Shown piece by piece: positions 23,106-33,581 of a DNA stretch of 64,000 nt. The stretch spans positions 3,861,501 to 3,925,500 of the forward strand of contig NC_064838.1 of assembly GCF_024166365.1 (NCBI RefSeq), read 5' to 3'. This DNA is from Elephas maximus indicus (lineage: Eukaryota > Chordata > Mammalia > Proboscidea > Elephantidae). The translations under genes were made by a program, and so were the position numbers. The notes under the pieces were generated by a model. The model searched no databases, was not told the origin of the DNA, and saw nothing but the letters and a program-made list of their open reading frames with translations. Numbering within the stretch: the first letter of the stretch is position 1; the number at the start of each line of letters is the position of its first letter.

Positions 23106-23985
23106 CCGTTACTGACCATGACATTTCCATGATATCTAAACTTGTAGTTCCAGAAAAAGACAAATGTTGATTAATAGAACAGTGTAGAAAGGCAGTTGCT
23201 GGTTAGCATAAGAGTGGTGTATATGATGGCGTTAATTCTGGAGTCCTGGAAGCTGCTAGGTGCTCATCCGTCACATGGCCACTCATAGCCAGGCAGAAAG
23301 GTCTGAGAAAAGCAGCGAAGCCAGCCACGCCAGCATTTACACATGAAACAATTCTTGGGCAGCCAGGTGTCATGGGGCATAGACCTACAGTTCTCTTTGC
23401 AAACATCATGCTTACAGTTCTGTCCATGGAAGTAGAGAAGACAGGCACAAAAGGGCCCCAGCATGTAGGTTCCCCAGTTGGACAGCAGGTCTTGTTTAGC
23501 TCTTTACTGTCCTGATGCTGGTGAACAACACAAAGTGGAAAGGCTGATGGTGATCTACAGGCTCCTCCTGGGACCAAATGTCAGCGTCTCCCTGTGGGGG
23601 TGTGCAAGTTCATGGTGGCCCAACCCAGCAACTAATCCCAGTTCAAATGCTTTGGAAAAGGCCGTGATGAAAATCATACTGGAAGAGAAGCACTCCATCT
23701 TCCTGAGTTCCATAGCTCTTAGTCTTAATAATTTAGGGAGAAAAATGTTAGCATGGCTTTTAAATTGACACAGTCATTGCCAAAACACCCCAAAGAAAAT
23801 ATTCATTTCCTGAAGTGAAAATGGAAATGTAAAAAGGAAAAGTATCCCAAATAAGAAATATGGTTTCTGCAGAAGGCGTCAGAATGTACAAGGAAACCCG
23901 GACGCTCATCGCTTTATGGTTCCAAAGAATGCTTTGACCTTGAGCCTGGACTTGGCCTTCTAGGGGAACAAACAACCTGGGCCTT
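23105..23985 (-). pseudogene. TDGF1P: TDGF1 (CRIPTO) processed pseudogene
   Basis: TDGF1 is a GPI-anchored EGF-CFC co-receptor for Nodal; this copy is a dead retrocopy. On the minus strand an ATG at 23713-23711 begins MELRKMECFSSSMIFITAFS, followed by KAFELGLVAGLGHH, matching the Cripto signal region. Then come SKELNKTCC (near 23500, start of the EGF-like domain), MLGPFCACLLYFHGQNC, KENCRSMPHDTWLPKNC and CKCWRGWLRCFSQTFLPGY (CFC domain), and DEHLAASRTPELTPS near 23250. The coding parts run without introns although the parent gene has several, so it arose by retrotransposition. It has frameshifts in the middle, at the EGF-like domain (near 23465) and after the CFC domain (near 23270). Upstream sequence to about 23985 resembles the parent 5' UTR, and the 3' UTR runs to about 23105, where L1-G begins. 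No poly-A remains. Identification is from remembered protein sequence. Confidence 0.9.
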
Positions 23986-23989
23986 CATA

Positions 23990-24335
23990 TATATTGTTGT
24001 CTCTGACTAAAATCCTCTTCCTCCACATCCAGTTAATTCCTACTCATCCTTCAGATTCGAACTTAGACATCACCATCAGTTCCTCTGGGCAGCTTTCTCG
24101 GACCTTCTTGAACAGGGCACACACCCTCCTGTGTGCTCCTTACCCACCTGAACTAATTCTAATCAAAACATCCTTGCTTGTTCTCACCACTACAGTGAAT
24201 TCTTTGTGAGGAGAGGAACAGTTGTGGTCTTATTCGTCATCATACCATCCGAGCTTGGCAGCAGCTGACTGATCATGGGATTCAATATTTGTTGAATTGA
24301 ATTGCTTTTGGGGTCAAGGACGCATTTATAACAGC
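23990..24335 (+). mobile_element. L2 LINE 3' end, right part
   Basis: 'tcctactcatccttcagatt', 'ttcctctgggcagctttctc', 'cacccacctgaact'-like wording and the end 'tgttgaattgaattg' fit the L2 3' UTR. It joins collinearly with 20640-21400, so the satellite, L1-G and the TDGF1 copy all lie inside one former L2. Confidence 0.65.
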
Positions 24336-24441
24336 TATGGAAACTCTACTGGAAAAAGATACATGCATGCATATAGTCCCAAAATCTTACCTATGTGGTC
24401 ATATCCCTGAAGCCCAGGTTAAGAAATCCTACCCTAGAACT

Positions 24442-24453
24442 TCATACATTTCT
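24442..24453. repeat. Target site duplication, left copy (L1-B)
   Basis: TCATACATTTCT, repeated exactly at 42870-42881. It shows that the L1 tail at 24.45 kb and the L1 head at 42.87 kb are the two ends of one insertion, 18.4 kb apart. Confidence 0.85.
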
Positions 24454-24714
24454 TCTTTTTTTAAAAAAAAAATATTTATTTATTTATTTTACTGTGCTTT
24501 AAATGAAAGTTTACAGTTCGAGTTAGTTTCTCATGCAAAAATTTATACACACATTATTATGTGACCCTAGTTGCTTTCCCTATAATGTGACAGCACAGCC
24601 CTCCTTTCCACCCCAGATTTCCTGGTCTGTGCAACCAGCTCCTGTCCCTTTTCGCCTTCTCATCTCACCTCCAGACAGGAGCTGCCCATTTAGTCTCATA
24701 TATCTACCTGAGCT

Positions 24715-24878
24715 GGAAACCCTGGTGGCGTAGTGGTTAAGTGCTATGGCTGCTAACCAAAGGATCAGCAGTTCGAATCCACCAGGCGCTCCTTGGAAAC
24801 TCTATGGGCAGTTCTACTCTGTCCTATAGGGTCGCTATGAGTTGGAATCTACTTGACAGCACTGGGCTTGTTTTTTTT
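24715..24878 (+). mobile_element. AfroSINE, young full-length copy with TSD
   Basis: GGAAACCCTGGTGGCGTAGT head, 'tatggctgctaaccaaagga', B-box-like 'cagttcgaatcc', tail and T-rich end. A perfect 13-bp TSD ATCTACCTGAGCT lies at 24702-24714 and 24879-24891, in the L1-B 3' UTR. It is opposite in strand to its L1 host. Confidence 0.95.
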
Positions 24879-27090
24879 ATCTACCTGAGCTAAGAAGCAC
24901 TCTCTTCACAAGTATCACTGTATGTCTTATAAAACATATAAAAAGATATGTCTTATAGTCCAGTCTAATCTTTGTCTGAAGAGTTGGCTTCAGGAATGGT
25001 TTCAGTTCCAGGCTAACAGAGAGTCCAGAGGCCATGTCTTCCAGGGTTCCATCAGTCTCAGTCAGACCATTAAGTTTGATGTTTTTACTAGAATTTGAGT
25101 TCTGCACCCCATTTCTCCTCTGGACCAGCAGAGTATCTCTGTTGTGTTCTCTGTCAGAGTGGTCATTGGTGGTAGCCAGGCACCATCTACTTCTTTTGGT
25201 CTCAGGCTGGTGGAGTCTCTGGTTTATGTGGTCTTTTCTGTCTCTCGGGCTAATATTTTCCTAGTGTCTTTGGTGTTCATAATTTTCCTTTGCTCCAGGT
25301 GGGTTGGGACAAATCGATGCATCTTAGATGGCCACTCATAAGCTTTTAAGACCCCAGACACCACTCACCAAAATGGGAAGCAGAACACTTTCTTAATAAA
25401 CTTCAGTATGCCAGTTGACATAGAAGTCCCCTGAAACCATGGTCCCCAGACCCCCGCCTCTGCTAATCTGTCTTTCGAAGTATTTGGTTGTATTCAGGAA
25501 ACTTCTTAGCTTTTGATTTAGTCCAGTTGTGCTGACTTCCCCTGTATTGTATGTTGTCCTTCCCTTCGCCTAAGATAATTCTTGTTTACTATCTAGTTGG
25601 TGAATACCCCTCTCCCTCCCTCCCCACCCTTGTAACCATCAAAGAATGTTTTCTTTTGTGTTTAAACCTTTTCTTGAGTTCTTATAATAATGGTCTCATA
25701 AATTTTTTTTCTCTTGTGACTGACTGGATTCACTCAGCATAATGCCTTCCAGATTCATCCATGTTATGAGATGTTACCTGGATTCATCACTGTTCTTTAT
25801 TATTGCGTAGTATTCCATTGTGTGAATATACCATAATTTGCTAATCATTTGGCTGTTGATGGGCAATTAGGTTGTTTCCATCTTTTTTGCTATTGTGAAC
25901 AGTGTTGCAGTGAACATGCGTATGCACATATCTGTCTATGTGATGGCTCTTATTTCTCTAGGATATATTCCAAGGAGCGGGATTGGTGGATTATATGGAA
26001 CTTTTATTTCTAGCTTTTTAAGAAAATTAATTTCCAAAGTGGTTGTACCATTTTACATTCCCACCAGCAGTGCGTAAGTGTTCCAGACTCTCCACAATCT
26101 CTCCAACATTTTTATTTTGTGTTTTTGGGTCAGTGCTAGTGTTGTTGGAGTGAGATGGTATCTCATTGTAGTTTTGACATGCATTTCTTTAATGGCTAAT
26201 GATCGTGAGCATTTCCTCACGTATCTGTTAGCTACCTGAATGTCTTCTTTGGTGAAGTGAGTGCTCATATCCTTTGCCCATTTTTTAATGGGGTTATTTG
26301 TCTTTTTGTTGTTGAGGTTTTGCAGTAGCTTGTAGATTTTAGAGATTAGATGCTGATCAGATTTGTTGTAGCCAAAAATTTTTCCCAGTCTGTAGATTGT
26401 CTTTTTACTCTTTTGGTGAAGTCTGGATGAGCTTAACTGTTTGATTTTCAGCAGATTCCAGTTGTCTAGCTTCTCTTCTGGTGTTTGTGCATTGTTAGTA
26501 ATGCTTTGTATTCTGTTTATGCTCATATTAGGGCTCCTAGCATTGTCCCTTTTTTTTCTTCCATGATCTTTATCATTTTAGATTTTATATTTAGGTCTTT
26601 AATCCATTTTGAGTTAGTTTTTGTAGCATTTTTTTTGCAGATGGATATCCAGTTATGCCAGCACCATTTGTTAGAGGCTGTCATTTCCCCATTTAATGGA
26701 CTTTGGGGCTTTGTCAAATATCAGCTGCGCATAGGTGGATGAATTTACATCTGGATTCTCAATTCTGTTCCATTGCTGTATGTATCTGTTGTTGTACCAG
26801 TAAAGGCTGTTTTGAATACTGTGGCAGTATAATATGTTATAAGATCAGGTAGTGTGAGGCCTTTCCACTTTGTTCTTCTTCAGTAATGCTTTACTTATCC
26901 AGGGCCTCCTCCGTTTCCAGGTGAAGTTGGTGATTTGTTTCTCCATCTCATTAAAAAATGCCTTTGGAATTTGGATCAAGATTGCATTGTATCTGTATAT
27001 CGCTTTGAGTAGAATAGACATTTTCACAATGTTGAGCCTTCCTATCCATGAGCAAGGCATGTTTTTCTACTTACGTAGATGTCTTTTGGT

Positions 27091-29209
27091 TTTTTTTTTT
27101 TAAATAATTTTTATTGTGCTTTAAGTGAAAGTTTACAAATCAAGTCAGTCGCTCACGTAAAAACTTATATACACCTTGCTACATACTCCCAATTACTCTG
27201 CCCCCAATGAGACATCCTGCTCCCTCCTTCTACTCTCTCTTTTTGTGTCCATTTTTCCAGCTTCTAAGCCCCTCTACCCTCCCATCTCCCCTCCAGGCTG
27301 GAGGTGCCAACATAGTCTCAAGTGTCCACCTGATCCAAGTAGCTCACTCCTCACCAGCATCCCTCTCCTACCCATTGTCCAGTCCAATCCATGTCCGACG
27401 AGCTGGCTTCTGGAATGGTTCCTGTCCTGGGCCAACAGAAGGTCTGGGGGCCATGACCACCGTGGTCCTTCTAGTCTCAGTCAGACCATTAAGTCTGGTC
27501 TTTTTATGAGAATTTGGGGTCTGCATCCCACTGTTCCCCCATTCCCTCAGGGGTCCTCGGCTGTGTTCCCTGTCAGAGCAGTCATTGGTTGTGGCCGGGC
27601 ACCATCTAGATCTTCTGGTCTCAGGATAATTTAGTCTCTGGTTCATGTAGCTCTTTCTGTCTCTTGGGCTCTTTATTACCTTGTGTTCTTCGTGTTCTTC
27701 ATTCTCCTTTGTTGCAGGTGAGTTGAGACTCATTGATGCATCTTAGATGGCCCCTTGCTAGGATTTAAGACCCCAGACACCACTCTTCAAAGTGGGATGC
27801 AGAATGTTTTCTTAATAGATTTTATTATGCCAATTGACTTAGATGTCCCCTGAAACCATGGTCCCCAAACCCCTGCCCCTGCTTCATTAACCTTTGAAGC
27901 ATTCAGTTTATTCAGGAAACTTCTTTGCTTTTGGTTTAGTCCAGTTGTGCTGACCTCCCCTGTATTGAGTGTTGTCCTTCCCTTCACCTAAAGTAGTTCT
28001 TATCTATTATCTAATTGATAAATATCGCTCTCCCACCTTCCATCCCTCCCCCTTCCCGTAACCACAAAAGAATGTGTTCTCCTCAGTTTAAACTATTTCT
28101 CAAGATCTTATAATAGTGGTCTTATACAATATTTGTCCTTTGCAACTGACTAATTTCATTCAGCGTAATGTCTTCCAGGTTTGTCCATGTTATGAAATGT
28201 TTCACAGATTCCTCACTGTTCTTTATGGATGCGTAGTAGTCCATTGTGTGAATATACCATAATTTATTTATCCATCCATCTGTTGATGGACACCTTGGTT
28301 GCTTCCATCTTTTTGCTATTGTAAACAGTGCTGCAGTAAACATGGGTGTGCATATATCTGTTCCTGTAAAGGCTCTTATTTCTCTAGGATATATTCTGAG
28401 GAGTGGGATTGCTGGGTCGTATGGCAGTTCTATTTCTAGCTTTTTAAGGAAGAGCCAAATTGATTTCCAAAGTGGTTGTACCATTTTACATTCCCACCAG
28501 CAGTGTAAAAGTGTTCCAATCTCTCCACAGCCTCTCCAACATCTATTATTTTGTGTTTTTTGGATTAATGCCAGCCTCGTTGGAGTGAGATGGAATCTCA
28601 TTGTAGTTTTGATTTGCATTTCTCTAATGGCTAATGATGGAGAAGATTTTCTCATGTATCTGTTAGCCATCTGAATGTCTTCTTTAGTGAAGTATCTGTT
28701 CATATCCTTTGCCCACTTCTTGATTGGGTTGTTTGTCCTTTTGTGGTTGAGTTTTACCAGAATCATATAGATTTTAGAGATCAGGCGCTGGTCAGAGATG
28801 TCATAGCTGAAAATCCTTTCCCAATCTGTAGGTGGTCTTTTTACTCTTTTGGTGAAGTCTTTAGATGAGCATAGGTGTTTGATTTTTAGGAGCTCCCAGT
28901 TATCTGGTTTCTCTTCGTCATTTTTGGTAATGTTTTGTATTCTGTTTATGCCATATATTAGGGCTCCTAACATTGTCCCTATTTTTTCTTCCAAGATCTT
29001 TATTGTTTTAGACTTCATGTTTAGGTCTTTGATCCATTGGGAGTTAGTTTTTGTGCATGGTGTGAGGTATGGGTCCTGTTTCATTTTTTTGCAAATGGAT
29101 ATCCAGTTATGCCAGCACCATTTGTTAAAAAGAGTATCTTTTCCCCCAATTAACTGACACTGGGCCTTTGTCAAATATCAGCTGTTCATATATGGATGGA
29201 TTTATATCT
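27091..29209 (-). mobile_element. L1-C: 5'-truncated L1 inside L1-B
   Basis: Begins with a T-run and the reversed 3' UTR ('ttattgtgctttaagtgaaa'). The ORF2 C-terminal part is open for 350 codons (29174-28122: NKWCWHNWISICKKMKQDPY ... IHTMDYYASIKNS). It stops after 'ggatttatat' near 29207, where L1-B resumes. The TSD is about 11 bp and imperfect (tcttttggttt at 27082, tctctgggttt at 29210). A 3'-derived piece of it recurs at 33582-33974 through the tandem duplication. Confidence 0.85.
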
Positions 29210-32200
29210 TCTCTGGGTTTCTTGCAGTAGTGTCATGTAGCTTTCTTTGTATAGGTTTTTTACCTGTCTGGCTAGATTTATCCCTAAGTATTTTATCTTC
29301 TTGGGGGCTATTGTAAATGGTATTGATTTGGTGATTTCCTTTTTGAAGTTCTCTTTGTTGGTGTTGAGAATCCAACTGATTTTGTATGTTTATCTTGTAT
29401 CCTGATACTCTGCTGAACTCTTCTATTAGTTCCAGTAGTTTTCTTGTAGATTCTCTAGGGTTTTCTGTTCATAAGATCATATCATCTGTAAATAGAGATA
29501 CATTTACTTCTTCCTCACCAATCTAGATGCCCTTTATTTCTTTACCTAGCCAAATTCCTCTGGCTAGGACCTCCAGCACAACGTTGAATAAGAGTGGTGA
29601 TAAAGGGCATCTTTGTCTGGTTCCGGATCTCAAGGGAAATGCTTTCAGACTCTCCATTTAGGATGATGTTGGCTGTTGGTTTTGTATAAATGCCTTTTAT
29701 TATGTTGAGAAATTTCTCTTCTATTCTTATTTTGCTGAGAGTTTTTATCATCAATGGGTGTTGAACTTTGTCAAATGCCTTTTCTACATCAATTGATGAG
29801 ATCATGTGGTTCTGGTCTTTTATTTATGTGATGGATTACATTGATTGTTTTTCTAATGTTGAACCATCCCTGAATATCTGGTATGAATGCCACTTGGTCA
29901 TGGTGAATTATTTTTTTGGTATGTTATTGAATTCTATTGGCTACAATTTTGCTGAGGATTTTTGCATCTATGTTCATGAGGGATATATGTCTGTACTTTT
30001 CTTTTCTTGTGGTGTCTTTACCTGGCTTTGGTATCAAGATTATGCTGGTTTCAGAGAATGAGTTTAGGAGTATTCCATCCTTTTTTATACTCTGAAATAC
30101 CTTTAGTAGTAGCGGTGTTAACTCTTCTGTGAAAGTTTGGTAGAATTCGCCAGTGAAAATATCAAGGCCCAGGCTTCTTTTGTGTTTGAAGTTTTTTAAT
30201 TACCTTTTCAATCTCTTGTTTAGTTATAGGTTTATTTAGTTGTTCTACCTCTGTTTGTGTTAGCTTAGGTAGGTAGCATTTTTCTAGAAATTAGTCCATT
30301 TCCTCTAGGCTTTCAAATTTGTTAAGAGTACAATTTTTCATAGTATTTGGTTATGATTATTTTTTTTTAATAATTTTTGTTGAGCTTTAAGTGAACGTTT
30401 ACAAATCAAGTTAGTCTGTCACATATAAGCTTATATACACCTTACTCCATACTCCCACTTTCTCTCCCCCTAATGAGTCAGCCCTTCCAGTCTCTCCTTT
30501 TGTGACAATTTTGCCAGTTTCTAACCCTCTCTACCCTCCTATCTCCCCTCCAGACAGGAGATGCCAACACAGTCTCAAGTGACCACCTGATACAGGTAGC
30601 TCACTCTTCATCAGCATCTCTCTCCTACCCATTGTCCAGTCCCTTCCATGTCTGATGAGTTGTCTTTGGGGATGGTTCCTGTCCTGGGCCAACAGAAGGT
30701 TTGGGACCATGACCACTGGGATTCCTCTAGTCTCAGTCAGACCATTAAGTCTGGCCTTTTTATGAGAATTTGGGGTCTGCATCCCACTATTCTCCTGCTC
30801 CCTCAGGGGTTCTCTGTTGTGCTCCCTGTCAGGGCAGTCATCGGTTGTGGCCAGGCACCATCTAGTTCTTCTGGTGTCAGGATGATGTAAGTCTCTGGTT
30901 CATGTGGCCCTTTCTGTCTCTTGGGCTCATAGTTATGATGTGACCTTGGTGTTCATCATTCTCCTTTGATCTAGGTGGGTTGAGACCAATTGATGCATCT
31001 TAGATGGCTGCTTGTTGGCATTTAAGACCCCAGACGCCACATTTCAAAGTGGGATGCAGAATGTTTTCATAATAGAATTATTTTGCCAATTGACTGAGAA
31101 GTCCCCTTAAGCCATAGTCCCCAAACCTCTGCCCTTGCTCTGCTGACCTTTGAAGCATTCAGTTTATCCCGGAAACTTCTTTGCTTTTGGTGCAGTCCAG
31201 TTGAGCTGACCTTCCATGTATTGAGTATTGTCCTTCCTTTCACCGAAAGTAGTTCTTATCTACTAACTAATCAGTAAATGACCCTCCCCCACCCTCCGTC
31301 CCTCCCCGCCTCGTAACCACAGAAGTATGTGTTCTTCTCAATTTATACTATTTCTCAAGATCTTATAATAGTGGTCTTATACAATATTTGTCCTTTTCTT
31401 CTGACTAATTTCGCTCAGCATAATGCCTTCCAGGTTCCTCCATGTTATGAAATGTTTCACAGATTCGTCACTGTTCTTTATCGATGCGTAGTATTCCTTT
31501 GTGTGAATATACCACAATTTATTTAACCATTCATCCATTGATGGACACCTTGGTTGCTTCCAGCTTTTTGCTATTGTAAACAGAGCTGCAATAAACATGG
31601 GTGTGCATATATCTGTTTGTGTGAAGGCTTTTATTTCTCTAGGGTGTATTCCAAGGAGTGGGATTTCTGGGTTGTATGGTAGTTCTATTTCTAAATTATT
31701 AAGAAAACGCCAGATAGATTTCCAAAGTGGTTGTACCATTTTACATTCCCACCAGCAATGTATAAGAGTTCCAGTCCCTCCACAGCCTCTCCAACATTTA
31801 TTAATTTGTGTTTTTTGGATTAATGCCAGCCTTGTTGGAGTGAGCTGGAATCTCATCGTAGTTTTTTTTTCTCTCCCTTTTTTTTTTATTAACTTTTATT
31901 GAGCTTCAAGAGAACGTTTACAAATCAAGTCAAACTGTTGCGTATAAGTTTATATACACATTACTCCATACTCCCACTTGTTCTCCCCCTAATGAGTTAG
32001 CCCTTCCATTCTCTCGTGACAATTTTGCCAGCTTCCAACTCTCTCTATCCTCCCATCTCGCCTCCAGACAGGAGATGCCAACACAGTCTGAAGTGTCCAC
32101 CTGATACAAGTAGCTCGCTCTTCATCAGCATCTCTCTCCAACCCACTGTCCAGTCCCTTCCATGTCTGATGAGTTGTCTTCTGGAATGGTTCCTGTCCTG

Positions 32201-33581
32201 GGCCAACAGAAGGTTTGGGGACCATGACCGCCGGGATTCCTCTAGTCTCAGTCAGACCATTAAGTATGGTCTTTTTGTGAGAATTTGGGGTCTGCATCCC
32301 ACTAATCTCCTGCTCCCTCAGGGGTTCTCTGTTGTGCTCCCTATCAGGGCAGTCATTGGTTGTGGCCGGGCACCAACTAGTTCTTCTGGTCTCAGGATGA
32401 TGTAGGTCTCTGGCTCATGTGGCCCTTTCTGTCTCTTGGGCTCTTAGTTATCGTGTGACCTTGGTGTTCTTCATTCTCCTTTGATCCAGCTGGGTTGAGA
32501 CCAACTGATACATCTTAGATGGCCGCTTGTTAGCATTTAAGACCCCAGACGCCACATTTCAAAGTGGGATGCAGAATGTTTTCATAGTAGAATTATTTTG
32601 CCAATTGACTTAGAAGTCCTCTTAAACCATGGTCCCCAACCCCCCGCCCTTGCTCCTCTGACCTTTGAAGCATTCAGTTTATCCCGGAAACTTCTTTGCT
32701 TTTGGTGCAGTCCAGTTGAGCTGACCTTCCATGTATTGAGTATTGTCCTTCCCTTCACCTAAAGCAGTTCTTATCTGCTAACTAATCCGTGAAAAACCCT
32801 CTCCCACCCTCCCTCCCTCCCCACCTCATAACCACAAAAGTATGTGTTCTTCTCAGTTGATACTGTTTCTCAAGATCTTATAGTAGTGGTCTTATACAAT
32901 ATTTGTCCTTTTGCCTCTGACTAATTTCGCTCAGCATAATGCCTTCCAGGTTCCTCCATGTTATGAAATGTTTCAGAGATTCGTCACTGTTCTTTATCGA
33001 TGTGTAGTATTCCATTGTGTGAATATACCACAATTTGTTTAACCATTCATCCGTTGATGGACACCTTGGTTGCTTCCAACTTTTTGCTATTGTAAACAGA
33101 GCTGCAATAAACATGGGTGTGCATATATCTGTTTGTGTGAAGGCTCTTATTTCTCTAGGATATATTCCGAGGAGTGGGATTTCTGGGTTGCATGGTAGTT
33201 CTATTTCTAACTGTTTAACGCCAGATAGATTTCCAAAATGGTTGTACCTTTTTACGTTCCCACCAGCAGTGTATAAGAGTTCCAATCTCTTCGCAGCCTC
33301 TCCAACATTTATTAATTTGTGTTTTTTGGATTAATGCCAGCCTTGTTGGAGTGAGATGGAATCTCATCGTAGTTTTAATTTGCATTTCTCTAATGGCTAA
33401 TGATCGAGAGCATTTTCTCATGTATCTGTTAGCTGCCTGAATATCTTCTTTAGTGGAGTGCATGTTCATATCCTTTGCCCACTTCTTGATTGGGTTGTTT
33501 GTCTTTTTGTGGTTGAGTTTTAACAGAATCATATAGATTTTAGAGATCAGGTGCTGGTTGGAGATGTCATAGCTGAAAATT
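28816..33581. repeat. Tandem duplication, copy 1 (4,766 bp)
   Basis: Every stretch compared here is identical to the sequence 4,766 bp downstream; frames such as 29542-29805, 30531-30782, 31377-31856 and 32878-33285 recur unchanged. The unit holds the end of L1-C, the middle of L1-B, L1-D and L1-E. Its start lies between 28816 and 28899: position 28815 is C where 33581 is T, and identity holds after that. Confidence 0.93.
31871..33358 (-). mobile_element. L1-E: 5'-truncated L1 inside L1-D
   Basis: A T-rich tail at 31861-31888, then the 3' UTR and ORF2 end. It is close in sequence to L1-D and shares changes such as 'cccggaaacttctttgcttt'. It ends where L1-D resumes. The phrase 'ggaatctcatcgtagtttt' occurs at both borders (31852-31870 and 33359-33377) and reads TTTT/AA on the right, so it fits a TSD. 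The exact 5' end is unclear because L1-D is homologous there. The duplicate lies at 36637-38124. Confidence 0.65.

Noticed and set aside
23203..23577. A functional EGF-CFC gene
   Set aside because: The coding region is intronless and broken by several frameshifts, including one in the EGF-like domain, so it is a retropseudogene.
24715..24878. tRNA gene (A-box and B-box present)
   Set aside because: The tRNA-like head belongs to an AfroSINE with tail and TSD. It cannot be read as a complete cloverleaf, and similar heads recur through the window.
28122..29174. A 350-codon frame as an active L1 ORF2
   Set aside because: It holds only the C-terminal third. L1-C is 5'-truncated and lacks the endonuclease and RT catalytic core.
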